DNA of 64,000 nt from Verrucomicrobium sp. BvORR034 (GCF_000739635.1 NZ_BATQ01000183.1:23210-87209), one strand, 5' to 3'. Numbered from the stretch's first letter, positions 19,057 through 29,177 are shown. Translations and numbers: made by a program. Notes: a model not told the origin generated them from the letters alone.

Positions 19057-20520
19057 TCAGGGCAGCCGGGGATCATCCGGCCAGCCGCCCACCTGTTCCT
19101 GGGATTGCAACGTCTTCCGGAAGACCATGGCCTCGACGTCCTGAACCACCCGGACGTCCACGGCATCGCGATCAGGCCCTGCGCCTGCGGAGCCGATCAC
19201 TGACTGCCAGACGGTGGAGATGGGCTCAGGCTTCACGGGCACCGGAGCGGCAAAGAGACGTCGCGTGACGGCCCCCTCTGGCAAAGGCACGCGCAAGACC
19301 ACACCTGCTGGCCCTGCGGACACCGACCCCGACTCCACCCCGCCAGCCCCATCTTCGTCGGATTCTGGAGCATCATCCCGTGCCTTCGGCCGGGAGACCA
19401 GTTCTGACCGACGTGGCTGCTTGGAGCGCCAGTGCAGGTGGGGGCCTTTGATCGAGAATGCTGGCAGCCGGATGCCCGCCACCAGGCGGGGCTCGTCTGC
19501 CACACGCACCTCATTGCCTGCCACACCCGCCTTCATGCCGGGGGCGTGGCCATGCCGTGTGAAGGCCTCAATGGGACTGCGTGATGCGCGGGAGGAAAGG
19601 TAGAGATTGTTCAAGAACTGGAATTCAAACTTCTTCCCCTCTCCGGTGCCGGATCCTTTCTCCACACCGGTGGAGTAGCGGGAGCCGCTGCGCCCGTAGT
19701 CGAAGATCACGTTGTTAACCGCCTCCATCTGCACGGTGTAGCGGTCCTTGGGCCGGAGATCATTGCACTCAAACTGCGGCCCCCGCATGATGAACCGGGC
19801 GAAGAGACAGTGGTGGATGCTCAGGGTGCTGGCGCTCGCATTCACCCCGAACGCGTGGTCATCCCCGTACGGATGCAACTCCTTGCGCCCTAGAGGCTCG
19901 CTCAGAATGCACCACTGCACGGTCACGTTGCGACAGCGGGTGATGCCGATGAGCTCGTCACAGCTCCACGAGAGCGAGCAGTGATCGATGAGCACCTGAT
20001 TGGTGTTCTTGAGAGTGATGCAGTCCAGGCCGTTGGAGCCCTTGGGCCGGTCCCGCTTTTCCGCCTTGTTCCGGCGCAGCACATTTTCGTCCCCCAGACG
20101 GATCCGGAGGTGTCGCAGGATAATTTCCTCGACTCCCTCGAACTCCAGGCTGCCGCCCCGGACGGTGATGCCGCCATTCGGGGCATCGGTGCCGTCTACG
20201 GTGAGGAAGGACTCTTTGACCTCAATGCGATCCTTCAGAGTGATGGTGCCGCCCACGCTGAACTTCACAATGCGCGGCCCCTTCTGTCGGAGCGCCCAGC
20301 GCAGGGTGCCTTTCGCCGGCTTTTTGACATCGTCATCCAGACGGGTCACCAGAAGAACACGTCCACCCGCGCCGCCTTCTGTGGCGGCTCCGAAGCCCAA
20401 GGGCTTGCCCCCCGCCGCACGCAGAGGCACCGCCAAGGCCGTGGCTGGACTGGCGACCGCCATCACCATACCTAGGCACAAGCACACCTGGGCCAGACGG
20501 AAGCAGGTGGCAGAAGGCAT
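19057..20520 (-). CDS. Secreted pectate lyase-like parallel beta-helix protein
   Basis: 487 aa. A signal peptide (residues 1-30) is followed by a parallel beta-helix resembling polysaccharide lyase family 1: KGTLRWALRQKGPRIVKF, then GGTITLKDRIEV, and stacked turns such as LIDHCSLSWSCDE and VTVQWCILSEP. In PL1 enzymes these loops bind calcium and cleave polygalacturonate by beta-elimination. The catalytic Arg cannot be assigned safely without alignment. The last 130 residues are Pro/Ser/Arg-rich with a SESDEDGAGG-like linker. Substrate could be pectin or another uronic-acid polymer. Confidence 0.78.
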   Translation of the reverse strand: MPSATCFRLAQVCLCLGMVMAVASPATALAVPLRAAGGKPLGFGAATEGGAGGRVLLVTRLDDDVKKPAKGTLRWALRQKGPRIVKFSVGGTITLKDRIEVKESFLTVDGTDAPNGGITVRGGSLEFEGVEEIILRHLRIRLGDENVLRRNKAEKRDRPKGSNGLDCITLKNTNQVLIDHCSLSWSCDELIGITRCRNVTVQWCILSEPLGRKELHPYGDDHAFGVNASASTLSIHHCLFARFIMRGPQFECNDLRPKDRYTVQMEAVNNVIFDYGRSGSRYSTGVEKGSGTGEGKKFEFQFLNNLYLSSRASRSPIEAFTRHGHAPGMKAGVAGNEVRVADEPRLVAGIRLPAFSIKGPHLHWRSKQPRRSELVSRPKARDDAPESDEDGAGGVESGSVSAGPAGVVLRVPLPEGAVTRRLFAAPVPVKPEPISTVWQSVIGSAGAGPDRDAVDVRVVQDVEAMVFRKTLQSQEQVGGWPDDPRLP

Positions 20521-20715
20521 AGGGACGGAGCGGTCAAACCGCGTGGCTGAGTATCAAATGAGAACGCGGACGGTGCGCACTTCAACGAAATGCAAATCTA
20601 CCGCTCTCCAAAGCAAAAACGATCCTCCCCCGGCGACCGGCGCAAGAACCTCAATATTTGCTCCACCCGGCGGGTCGCCTGTCCCATCCCAGCCGGGGTT
20701 GATCTGAAAAAAATC

Positions 20716-21114
20716 TTACTGCGGGCTGGCGGGGGAGTAGGCGGGATCCACCTCGTCATCGGCGCTCTTTTTGCCCCCCACGAACGGGATCCACTTCAAC
20801 GGCTTGGCGAGGGTCTTGCCCACGGCTCCGGCGGCATTGCCCACCTTGCCCGCGCTGCGGCCCATCTTGTTCACCACACTGTTGTCCTTCTTCACCTGCT
20901 CCTGCTGGGCAGCGATCTCAGGATTGGGCTCCGATGGAGGCGGCACCACCACCCGGGACACGGGACGCCAGGTGTTGGAGAAGGGGTCGAATTCCTGAGC
21001 GCCCACCGGGGCGGATTGGGCGACGGAAGACTTGGAGCCAAACATGGAGCAGGCGCTGAGACCGGCGACAAGAGCCAGACAGGCTGCGGAGTGGGCGAGA
21101 CGGGACAGATTCAT
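20716..21114 (-). CDS. Putative lipoprotein, 132 aa
   Basis: Starts at the ATG at 21114 (MNLSRLAHSAACLAL...), which gives a normal signal peptide and the lipobox GLSAC. A longer in-frame extension upstream lacks signal-peptide logic. The mature protein has a Pro-rich part (VVVPPPSEPNPE), a helical stretch with QQEQVKKDNS, and a Gly/Ala-rich segment (GRSAGKVGNAAGAVGKTL) that might associate with membranes. Family unknown. It is divergent from the helicase gene. Confidence 0.65.
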   Translation of the reverse strand: MNLSRLAHSAACLALVAGLSACSMFGSKSSVAQSAPVGAQEFDPFSNTWRPVSRVVVPPPSEPNPEIAAQQEQVKKDNSVVNKMGRSAGKVGNAAGAVGKTLAKPLKWIPFVGGKKSADDEVDPAYSPASPQ

Positions 21115-21229
21115 CGGCGCGGAAGCTAGCGAAGGTTTTGCCGTACACAAGTGACTTGCTACGGCCAGCAAAGACGGGCAAGACGTAGCCTTCTGGCAGA
21201 TTGGCCCTGTTCCCAGCCATGTTGGACCG

Positions 21230-23869
21230 ATGATTGACTCCCTGCACCCGGCTCTGGCCGCCTGGTTCACCGGGCGTTTTGGCAAGCCCACTCATGCGCA
21301 GGAAGTCACGCTGCCGCATGTGCTGGCAGGCCAGTCGGTGCTGCTCACCTCGCCCACCGGCAGTGGCAAGACCCTGGCGGGATTCCTGGGAGTGCTGGAC
21401 AGCCTGCTGCATCGCCTGGACGAGGGGCCGCTCCCCCATCAGACGCTGGCCATCTACGTCTCGCCCCTGCGGGCTCTGACGTATGACATGCAGAAGAACC
21501 TCTCTGAACCTCTGCATGAGATGGGCCTGGCAAGGGACATCCGTATCGGTCTGCGGAATGGCGACACCCCGGCCTCCGAGCGGGCAAAGTTTCGCAAACA
21601 GCCCCCTCACATCCTCCTGACTACGCCGGAGAGCCTGGCCATTCTCCTCCCGCAGGAGGGTTACCGGGAAATTCTCTCCGGCTGCCGCCATGTGATTGTG
21701 GATGAGTTGCATGCCCTGGCAGAGAACAAGCGGGGCTCCCATCTCAGCCTGACTCTGGAGAGGTTGGAAAAAGTGGTGGCCGTGCCTCCTGACATGACCG
21801 GACTGGTGCGCATTGGCCTGAGCGCCACTGCGGCTCCCCTGGATGAGCTGGCGAGATTTTTGTGCGGGACAGGACGAGACTGCGCCATCGTGCAGGGCCG
21901 GGTGGAGCGCAGACGTCGCGTGGAAGTTCTGTCTCCTTTGCGACGGGATCCCTACCCGCCGGCAGGCTGGACGGCCCAGCGGGTGATGAAGGATCTGGCG
22001 CGGCTGGTGGAGCAGAAGCGGAGCACGATCATCTTTTGCAATACGCGGAGCGGTGCAGAGAGCATGTCGCTCCGGCTGAAGCAGGCGTTGCCGGAACTGG
22101 CCTCTGTCATCGAGACCCATCACTCATCGCTCGACCGGGATCTGCGTCTGGAGGTGGAAGACCGCCTCAAGGCAGGTGAACTGCGGGCCGTGGTGTGCTC
22201 GACCAGCCTGGAGCTGGGAATCGACATCGGGGCGGTGGATTGCGCGGTGATGATCTCCACGCCCAAGGGCGTCAGCCGCGCCATCCAACGGATTGGACGC
22301 AGCGGTCACAACATCCATGAGGAGAGCCATGGCGTGCTGGTGGCCACCAATGTGAATGACCTCATGGAGTGTGTGGTGTGTGCGGACATGACCCGCCGCA
22401 CCCAACTGGATGCGATCCGCGTGCTGCAAAAACCCTATGACGTGCTGGCCCAGCATCTGGTGGGCATGGCCATGCAGAAGGGCTACACCCGCGACACGGC
22501 ATATGCGACGGTGCTGCAAGCCTGGCCCTACCATGGACTCAGCCGCGCGGAGTTTGACCGGGTACTGCAGTATGTGATGGGTGGTGGCAAAAGCCTGGAG
22601 GAAAACTATCGCGAGGTCTTCGGCAAGATTGTGGAGGATGCACAAGGTCTGCTGATGACCCCGAACCGCAAGGTGGAGCGGGACTATCTGGTGAACATCG
22701 GCACCATCGCCAGCGAGGGGGCCGTGCGTGTGTACCTGGGCAGCCGCAGGCTCGGGGAGGTGGAGGAGAGTTTCGTGAAGAACCTCAAGTACGGAGACAT
22801 CTTTGTGCTGGCCGGGCGGACGGTGCGGCTGGTGGAGACCGGGGTCATGGAAATTACTGTGGAGGCCGCCGACGGCCGTCTGCCCACTGTTCCCAGCTGG
22901 AACGCCAACAAGATGCCGCTGGCCAGCGGTCTCGCCCAGGAGGTGACCCGACTACGATCCCGCCTGGCCGCAAGGCTGGAGGCGAACGAGCCCGCGGCGG
23001 AGACTTCAGACTGGCTCGTGGAGGACTACCTCATCAGCAGCGTCAATGCGGACGCCATCGTGAAGCACTGCCGCAACCAGTGCCGATTCTCTGCGATCCC
23101 CACTGACTCTCTGTTTCTCATCGAACTCTACCGCGAGCCTGAGGACGATGGGGAGGAGTTCCGCGAACCAGAGCCCAGCCTCATGCCACCCAAACGCGGT
23201 GCGGGCCGGGCCATGAGAAAGCCGGATCCCGAGCGCTGTCACTTCTTCTTTCACTCCCTCATCGGCCGGTCCGCCAATGATGCGCTCTCCCGCATCATTG
23301 CCCACCGGGTGAAAGAGGCCGTAGGCGGAAATGCCCTAGTGACCATCGATGACTACGGATTCCTCCTCTCTGTCCGTCAATTCCAGGAACTCGGACTGGA
23401 AGAGTGGCGCGACTTGTTCCACCCGGAGAATCTGGAACAGGATCTCCGTGCGGCCCTGGCGGAGAGCCAGCTTGTGAAGTGGCAGTTCCGTGGGGTGGCC
23501 CAGACAGGCCTGATGGTGCCTCGCAATCTGCCGGGGGCGGAGCGACGCCTCAAACAGCTACGTTGGAGCGGAGAGATCCTGTTTCAGGTGTTGAGCAAAC
23601 ACGAGCCGGACCACCCGCTGCTGGAACAGTCCATCCGCGAAGCCACGCATGTCTTCCTGGACCTGCCCCGGGCCTCCCAGTTCCTTGAGGGGGCTCATCA
23701 GATGCAATGGCAGCTCATCGAGGTGCCCGTGGTGACGCCATTCTCCTTTGGCATCTACGCCAGCAAGATCAAGGAGAGCATGCTTCTGGAGGATCCAGAG
23801 GAGGCCATTGAGAGGCTGTGGAAAAAGTTCGAAAAGGCCGACAGCCGGCATGAAGAACCCCTGGAATAA
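21230..23869 (+). CDS. Lhr-type DEAD/DEAH-box superfamily 2 helicase
   Basis: 879 aa, close to the Lhr-core length. Helicase motifs: Walker A SPTGSGKT (about 39-46), TTPES (Ia/Ib region), DELH box in VIVDELHAL, SATAAP (III), and QRIGRSGH (VI). The C-terminal half contains the winged-helix and beta-barrel region seen in Lhr proteins, which unwind RNA-DNA hybrids and DNA with 3'-5' polarity in repair. The N-terminal FGKPTHAQ fits Lhr-core better than the ligase-associated DEXH helicase, and no ligase, nuclease or phosphoesterase partner gene is adjacent. It starts 115 bases from a divergent lipoprotein gene. Confidence 0.9.
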   Translation: MIDSLHPALAAWFTGRFGKPTHAQEVTLPHVLAGQSVLLTSPTGSGKTLAGFLGVLDSLLHRLDEGPLPHQTLAIYVSPLRALTYDMQKNLSEPLHEMGLARDIRIGLRNGDTPASERAKFRKQPPHILLTTPESLAILLPQEGYREILSGCRHVIVDELHALAENKRGSHLSLTLERLEKVVAVPPDMTGLVRIGLSATAAPLDELARFLCGTGRDCAIVQGRVERRRRVEVLSPLRRDPYPPAGWTAQRVMKDLARLVEQKRSTIIFCNTRSGAESMSLRLKQALPELASVIETHHSSLDRDLRLEVEDRLKAGELRAVVCSTSLELGIDIGAVDCAVMISTPKGVSRAIQRIGRSGHNIHEESHGVLVATNVNDLMECVVCADMTRRTQLDAIRVLQKPYDVLAQHLVGMAMQKGYTRDTAYATVLQAWPYHGLSRAEFDRVLQYVMGGGKSLEENYREVFGKIVEDAQGLLMTPNRKVERDYLVNIGTIASEGAVRVYLGSRRLGEVEESFVKNLKYGDIFVLAGRTVRLVETGVMEITVEAADGRLPTVPSWNANKMPLASGLAQEVTRLRSRLAARLEANEPAAETSDWLVEDYLISSVNADAIVKHCRNQCRFSAIPTDSLFLIELYREPEDDGEEFREPEPSLMPPKRGAGRAMRKPDPERCHFFFHSLIGRSANDALSRIIAHRVKEAVGGNALVTIDDYGFLLSVRQFQELGLEEWRDLFHPENLEQDLRAALAESQLVKWQFRGVAQTGLMVPRNLPGAERRLKQLRWSGEILFQVLSKHEPDHPLLEQSIREATHVFLDLPRASQFLEGAHQMQWQLIEVPVVTPFSFGIYASKIKESMLLEDPEEAIERLWKKFEKADSRHEEPLE

Positions 23870-23943
23870 GGCCGGAGCAGCGTTGGAAAGGATTCGCACA
23901 CCCACCGGAACCTTCCCATCCCAGCCCGTTCATCGTCGCGCCA

Positions 23944-23979
23944 GTGTCTTGGAGATGCGTGCGGCTCGACGCCGCTTTC
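23944..23979 (+). repeat. REP-like repeat copy 1
   Basis: Copy reads GTCTTGGAGATGCGTG, then CGGCTCGACGCCGCTTTC. The core CTTGGAG...GCTCGACGCCGCTTTC is shared with the copies at 24396-24430 (inverted) and 24497-24531. The segment CGGC...GCCG can form a small hairpin. Confidence 0.7.
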
Positions 23980-24395
23980 TCCTGCCGGATACGCCTTCGA
24001 TCCTATGCTCAACCTCCGCCAGGCTGCTTTCGTCAGCCTGCCTACGACCCCGCTGGGTCTGGGACAAAGCCTTCTGCTGAGGCTCAAACAACACCGGCTG
24101 TAGTTGTCGACATGAGGAGGCACCAACTGTAGTGGCTGTGGCGGTGATTCTGCCGCAGAGGTCCGGGAACCCAACGCCCCGCTCCTACAGGCTCCGGCGG
24201 ATACCTTGACCCCTTGGTCCTCTTCCTTGCGGCCTCGTCATAGACTGGAACATTTGTGCCTCCTCACGTCGACAACTACGGCCGATGTTGGGGGTGTATT
24301 GACAGAGGGTGATCGCTGGGGCAGGCTGGATGAGAGAGAGGTCGTAAGGGGGCGCTGCTGGAGCCGTGAGATTGCAGGAAATCACAAAGGGTACC

Positions 24396-24430
24396 GAAGC
24401 GGCGTCAAGCCACCAACACTCCAAGACGCT
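24396..24430 (-). repeat. REP-like repeat copy 2 (inverted)
   Basis: On the minus strand it reads AGCGTCTTGGAGTG, then TTGGTGGCTTGACGCCGCTTC. This is the same family as copies 1 and 3 but diverged in the centre. Confidence 0.65.
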
Positions 24431-24496
24431 GTCACGTTGATCGGGAATGCCAGATGGAGCGCCAGTTGCCCCAGCGCACGCGGATGCCGCGATGGG

Positions 24497-24531
24497 CCTT
24501 GGAGTGCGTGCGACTCGACGCCGCTTTCGAA
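24497..24531 (+). repeat. REP-like repeat copy 3
   Basis: Reads CCTTGGAGTGCGTG, then CGACTCGACGCCGCTTTCGAA. It is nearly identical to copy 1 over about 30 bases. Confidence 0.7.
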
Positions 24532-24580
24532 CCCCGCAACAGCAGCAGGGCACTTGCCCACACTCAGATGACCCACCACC

Positions 24581-26176
24581 TCAATCCACCCTGACGAGTG
24601 CTGACTCATCCTTGATATAGATCAGCAGACCGCCATTGAACTCCGTGACCGTGCCCCGCGCCCGGACTTTCACGCCCTGCAGAGCCTCAAGCCGGGATTT
24701 AGGAAATATAGATTCCGTCTCCGCCGTACGAAACGCCAGCGACACCGACTCGCCAGCCCGACGGGCAAAATTCACATACCGTGTCTTGCCAGACTTGCTC
24801 TCGCCCACGCTTGTCACCACGCCCTCCACCTCCACCGGCTGGTTGAGGCTGGCCCGCAACTGGTCCAAGGCATGGGGATCCAGTGGCGCACCGGTTGCCG
24901 CCATCGCCGGTGGAGGAGTGGGCGGGGCCGGAGTCGCGGATGTTGTTTCCTGCATCGCCGCGGGCGGACTGGCGGGCATCTGATCCGCCACGGCTGCCAC
25001 GTTGACCTCACGGGTTGGGGCAGGCTCCGTCTTGGGGGAACCGTCCGGCGGCACCGGCTCTGAAGCGACCTCCCCTGGAGCGGCAGCTACAATGTTTGCC
25101 ACCGTCTTGGTCGCGACACTGGAGGCTGGCGCAGGTTGATACTTTTTCTTCGATTCCTGAAAGTGCCAGTACCCGTAGGCTGCCGCAGAAAGCAGGAGGC
25201 AACATATCACGGGAACGATGATTGACATGGCATTGCCTGAGGAAGGAGCCTCTTCAGGCTGGGGCAGGCGCACCGGCTGGATCACGGGACGGATCACTTG
25301 TGGATTCGCGGAAACGGACGGCTTGGGAAGGGGCCGGACTGGGGGCTGCAAAGCCAGCTTGAAAAGGGCCAGGGCCTGCGCCGCACTATCTGGCCGGTCT
25401 TCAGGCAGACGGCTCATGAGCCTGAGTACCCACTCAACGACCGCAGGGGGCAGATCCGTCCGCCACTCGGCAAGGGGCCCCGGTGCATGCGTCAGATGGG
25501 CTGCCATCACTCCAGCCGCACTGTCAGCAGTGAAAGGATAGTTGCCGGTGAGAGCGTGGTAATAGGAGCATCCCAGCGAATAGAGATCCGTACGCTGGTC
25601 CAGGGTGCCACGTTCGAACTGCTCGGGAGCCATGAAATAGACAGTGCCCATCACACTCCCCTCCACGTCCGTGGTCTGGGTGGTGGGGGCCGGGCAGTAT
25701 TTGGCGATGCCAAAATCCAGCAGCTTGAACTGCATCTCACAGGTGGGCAGCCACACCAGCATGATGTTGGAAGGCTTCAAATCCCGGTGGAGCATGCCGC
25801 GAGCATGCGCGGCTCCCAAACCGCCCAGCGTGTCCTGCACCAGGGTGGCGAACTCCTCCAGCGGAAGGGGTGCGCCTTCCACCACCTGCTCCAGCGTCTG
25901 GCCTTCCAGATACTCCATGACCACATACGGCCCGTCTTCATCGGTGCCAATGTCATGGATCGTCACAATGTTGGGATGCTGCAGAGCCGACAGGGACAAG
26001 GCCTCCTGCCGCAGCTGGCCCGCATCTTCATGAGTCTCGCCAGCACCCGGGGAGCGCATCAGCCGCTTGATGGCCACCGGGCGCTGAAGCTGCAGATCCA
26101 TGGCCTTGTACACCACCCCCGACCCGCCCTGACCCAGCTGTTCCAGGAGCTCATAGCGTGAAGTGACAGCAGTCAT
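24581..26176 (-). CDS. Membrane-anchored Ser/Thr protein kinase with C-terminal OB-like domain
   Basis: 531 aa. Kinase domain residues 8-273: glycine loop GQGGSG (15-20), Lys37, HRDLKPSN (130-137), DFG (154-156), APE (183-185), so all catalytic residues are intact. A proline-rich linker leads to one transmembrane helix (about 317-335), then an Ala/Pro/Thr-rich extracytoplasmic linker. The last 95 residues form a beta-rich domain (PVEVEGVVTSVGESKSGKT ... VKVRARGTVTEFNGG) resembling an OB-fold ligand-binding module. Topology is that of PknB-like receptors: cytoplasmic kinase, external sensor. The gene lies 45 bases after the PEP-CTERM gene on the same strand and may be co-transcribed with it. 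Confidence 0.92.
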   Translation of the reverse strand: MTAVTSRYELLEQLGQGGSGVVYKAMDLQLQRPVAIKRLMRSPGAGETHEDAGQLRQEALSLSALQHPNIVTIHDIGTDEDGPYVVMEYLEGQTLEQVVEGAPLPLEEFATLVQDTLGGLGAAHARGMLHRDLKPSNIMLVWLPTCEMQFKLLDFGIAKYCPAPTTQTTDVEGSVMGTVYFMAPEQFERGTLDQRTDLYSLGCSYYHALTGNYPFTADSAAGVMAAHLTHAPGPLAEWRTDLPPAVVEWVLRLMSRLPEDRPDSAAQALALFKLALQPPVRPLPKPSVSANPQVIRPVIQPVRLPQPEEAPSSGNAMSIIVPVICCLLLSAAAYGYWHFQESKKKYQPAPASSVATKTVANIVAAAPGEVASEPVPPDGSPKTEPAPTREVNVAAVADQMPASPPAAMQETTSATPAPPTPPPAMAATGAPLDPHALDQLRASLNQPVEVEGVVTSVGESKSGKTRYVNFARRAGESVSLAFRTAETESIFPKSRLEALQGVKVRARGTVTEFNGGLLIYIKDESALVRVD

Positions 26177-26221
26177 GGCGGGGCAGAGGGTGGAAGTGGA
26201 ATGGAACGTGAAGTGATTTCC

Positions 26222-28882
26222 TTAGACTCCGGCAAGGCACTCCTGATCGCGATGACGGCGGCGACGCTGGATCAGCAGCAACCCTCCCCCCAGAAGCAGC
26301 AGCACCATGCGCCCCGGCTCCGGCACCGCCGAAAGGGTGATACGCCCGTCCGTGGACAATGTGTTGATCCACTCGTAGCCAGCAATCTCAGGAAAGGTGA
26401 TGGTGCTGTAGCTCACGGTGCGGTTGGCCTGCTGCACCGTGCCCCAGTCAATGAGCTGCCAGAAGGAACCATCAGCCCAAGGCGTCGTGCCAAAGTCGAG
26501 ATCGGCATTGTTGATCACCAGGGTGCCAGACAGATTGACCGATGTGGTGCCACTGCCGAAGGCCAGCTTGTCCGAGGAACCCGCCTCGCCGCCAGTGCCG
26601 CCCGAGAACAAGTCAAACTCCATGGTGCCCGAGCTAGTCAGGTTGCCGGAAATGGTCATGACCCGCGCCGCGGTATCTCCGGTGCTGCCGATCTTAAGAC
26701 GGCCATCGGAGTTGATGGTCACCGCACCCGTGAGCGTACCCCGACCTTGGAGAGTCGGCGTTGTACCACCGGAGGCATTGTTGTCACCCACCGTGACATT
26801 GCCGGTGAAAACGTTGTTGATTTCCGTGGTGACGGACTGGGCGAGGGTGACGGCAAAGGTGTTGGTGCTCCAGTTGCCGTTTAGGATCAGCTTGCCCGTG
26901 CCCCCCAAAGTGAGACCTGTGACGGTGGCGGTACCGGAATCACCACTGCGATCTCCATTGAGGATGGTGGTGTTCATCGTATTGAGCTCGAGCTGGCCGC
27001 TGGTGCCGGTGGCACGGAAGAATCCCACGGCACCATTGATCTCCATGTCGCTGCCGCTGAAATTGGCCGCGGCACCTGCACGCCCCCCAATGCTCAGGCT
27101 GTTAGCCAGCGCATTCTCTCCTGTCAGATCTGTCACGGCATGCAGAGTACCGTAGTTAAAACGGAACTGGGCTGTGGTACCCAGACCGTTCTTATGGCCG
27201 ATCTTCAGCGTGCCACCGTTGGTGGGCGTGGCTGCCGAAGAACCCAGCTGGAAACCCGCAGAGAGTCCCGAGTTGTCTCCTGTAGCCTCAAGCGTCCCAG
27301 CGCCAGCCTTGATGATCCGGGTTCCTGTCAGGGTGCCCCGCAGGGCCAAGACAGCCGCCGCGTTGCTCACGGTGATCGTCCGGTCAACAGCGCCAAGGTT
27401 GAGATTGTTCTGAATCGTCGCTGTACCGGCATGGCTGGCCGTGATGTTGGCAGCGGTGGCGTCATTGCCCTTTACCGTGGCATTGCCAGAGAGGGTGACT
27501 GCGCCCAGATCGTTGGTCGAACCTTGTAGATCAACGGTGCCCGAGTTGGAGAAAGTCATCGCGGTGAAAGTGGCTCCTCCATTCACCGTCAGAGTTTTCC
27601 CGTCAGCCACATCGAGCCCGCCACTGCCGACGAGCTCTCTGGCTGCGTCCAGACTGATGTCCTCCGTAGTGGCAAGTGTACCCCCTCCCAAAACAATCTT
27701 GTTGCTGACATCCCCGAGATTTTCTTCGGCACTGATCTGAAGCACCCCGCCATTGATGCCAATATCACCAAGCAAGGTGGAAGAGTTGTCACCACCAAGC
27801 ACCAGCTTGCCCAGGCCAGCTTTGGTGAGACCGCTGAATCCCGAAATGATGCTGTTGATTGTCGCAGTGTGGCCTGCCGTAGCGACTGAGATTGTCGGCG
27901 AACCAGATGATCCGACAAGCCCCAGCGCGCCACCTTGGAGAACATAACCGTCGGATGCAAACTTAAGATTGTGATCGTGTTCAATCACCCCTGCTGAATC
28001 ATCCAGTGTTATCGTTCCTGCTGTACCACCAAAAACCAGTTCCTTCGTCGGATCAAACGCCGCCGGCGTTCCGGTACCAACGTCGTTGTTCCAGTTGAGG
28101 CTGGACGGAGTCCAAACACCACTTCCGCCAACACCTGCCGAGGCTCCATTGCTGTCCCAGTAGTTGACAACCGAAACTGTGGCCACGTCCCACTTCAGCG
28201 ACAGATCCTTGATACCAAACATACCGTCAGTCCCGCCGTCATTTGAATCCAACCACCGAATCGTGATGGACTGTCCGACTCCGAGATTGAGCCCGAGAAT
28301 GTCCACATCAAATGCAGCGGTCTTGGGAGTTGTGAACACGGTCGATGCACTATTCCCGTCATTGAATGGCCCCAAACGGAGAGTTAGTGCACTGACATCC
28401 ACCGCGGGTCCTGAAGCCACGGACGCCGTCAATGCCTCATTGAGGTTGCTGCTGTTGTCCTTGAAGACAATGATGCTCCCCTCAAAGGTTAGCGAATTGA
28501 GGATGGACCCCGTATTGTTGGTAATGGTCAGCGAAAACCCCGGGGTTGCAAAGCTGCCGGATGCCACAGATGCGACTGCATTCTGGCTCCCGATCCCATA
28601 GGATCCGCCGGCTTGTGAAGAGCTGATCGAACCAGTATGATTTGCGATGGGGTTGCTCCCAAGTGTGAAGTCTGTGTACAGAACAGAGTGTGTTCCGGCA
28701 TCGCCAACTGTCAATGATACCGCGGAGGCCGCAGTGCCCGTCAGGATGACCGACAAAGCCACAAGTCCACTGACTAACAAGGACTTCTGGATGTGACCCA
28801 CCTTTCTGGGCGTGCTATTTCGATTGGCGGACCTTCTTGATCGGCACATTTCTTTGTCAGAGGAGTAAACAAACTTGTCCAT
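26222..28882 (-). CDS. PEP-CTERM protein with autotransporter-associated beta-strand repeats
   Basis: 886 aa. The N-terminus has a long basic region then a hydrophobic core (LLVSGLVALSVILTGTAAS). The body is a Gly/Asn/Thr-rich beta-helix with autotransporter-associated repeat units such as GLGKLVLGGDNSSTLLG and GAGTLEATGDNSG. The C-terminus has the tripartite PEP-CTERM sorting signal: VPEPG, a hydrophobic helix and RRRR. Such proteins are exported and processed by exosortase; no outer-membrane beta-barrel is present, so it is not a true autotransporter. No exosortase gene is in the window. Function is probably cell-surface or matrix. Confidence 0.9.
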   Translation of the reverse strand: MDKFVYSSDKEMCRSRRSANRNSTPRKVGHIQKSLLVSGLVALSVILTGTAASAVSLTVGDAGTHSVLYTDFTLGSNPIANHTGSISSSQAGGSYGIGSQNAVASVASGSFATPGFSLTITNNTGSILNSLTFEGSIIVFKDNSSNLNEALTASVASGPAVDVSALTLRLGPFNDGNSASTVFTTPKTAAFDVDILGLNLGVGQSITIRWLDSNDGGTDGMFGIKDLSLKWDVATVSVVNYWDSNGASAGVGGSGVWTPSSLNWNNDVGTGTPAAFDPTKELVFGGTAGTITLDDSAGVIEHDHNLKFASDGYVLQGGALGLVGSSGSPTISVATAGHTATINSIISGFSGLTKAGLGKLVLGGDNSSTLLGDIGINGGVLQISAEENLGDVSNKIVLGGGTLATTEDISLDAARELVGSGGLDVADGKTLTVNGGATFTAMTFSNSGTVDLQGSTNDLGAVTLSGNATVKGNDATAANITASHAGTATIQNNLNLGAVDRTITVSNAAAVLALRGTLTGTRIIKAGAGTLEATGDNSGLSAGFQLGSSAATPTNGGTLKIGHKNGLGTTAQFRFNYGTLHAVTDLTGENALANSLSIGGRAGAAANFSGSDMEINGAVGFFRATGTSGQLELNTMNTTILNGDRSGDSGTATVTGLTLGGTGKLILNGNWSTNTFAVTLAQSVTTEINNVFTGNVTVGDNNASGGTTPTLQGRGTLTGAVTINSDGRLKIGSTGDTAARVMTISGNLTSSGTMEFDLFSGGTGGEAGSSDKLAFGSGTTSVNLSGTLVINNADLDFGTTPWADGSFWQLIDWGTVQQANRTVSYSTITFPEIAGYEWINTLSTDGRITLSAVPEPGRMVLLLLGGGLLLIQRRRRHRDQECLAGV

Positions 28883-29177
28883 GTGTGGAGGGCTTTTGGG
28901 ATGGATGAGTGCATAGCTAGTTCCATTCGGATAGCACCCCCATCAACCAACGTTCACGTCACCCTTGAATGAGTTACTCCACGCACTTTCACATCCACCA
29001 GAAGTTACCGTCACATTGCTTGCACACGCCATGAATCCATCTTACGCATGCAACAACTTCTTCACCTTGGCAGGGTTGTTTCCGTCACCCGACTTCCCCT
29101 AGGCTCTTCACCTGCTGATCAACTCCTGTGCAGATAACACGAAATCTGTCTGATAATTCCACCTCACTCACCTCATT
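28883..29177. other. Divergent intergenic region, no gene
   Basis: 295 AT-richer bases between the PEP-CTERM gene (-) and the nuclease gene (+). It must contain both promoters, but no strong -35/-10 pair stood out. Confidence 0.5.

Larger units (their letters stand above)
23870..24580. other. Non-coding spacer with REP-like repeats
   Basis: No convincing gene in 711 bases. Short frames here have no start context or protein-like composition. The spacer carries three copies of a REP-like repeat in both orientations (listed separately). It lies between the ends of the helicase and kinase genes, a convergent position where such repeats are common. Confidence 0.6.

Noticed and set aside
23870..24580. 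CRISPR array
   Set aside because: Only three diverged copies in both orientations with irregular spacing.
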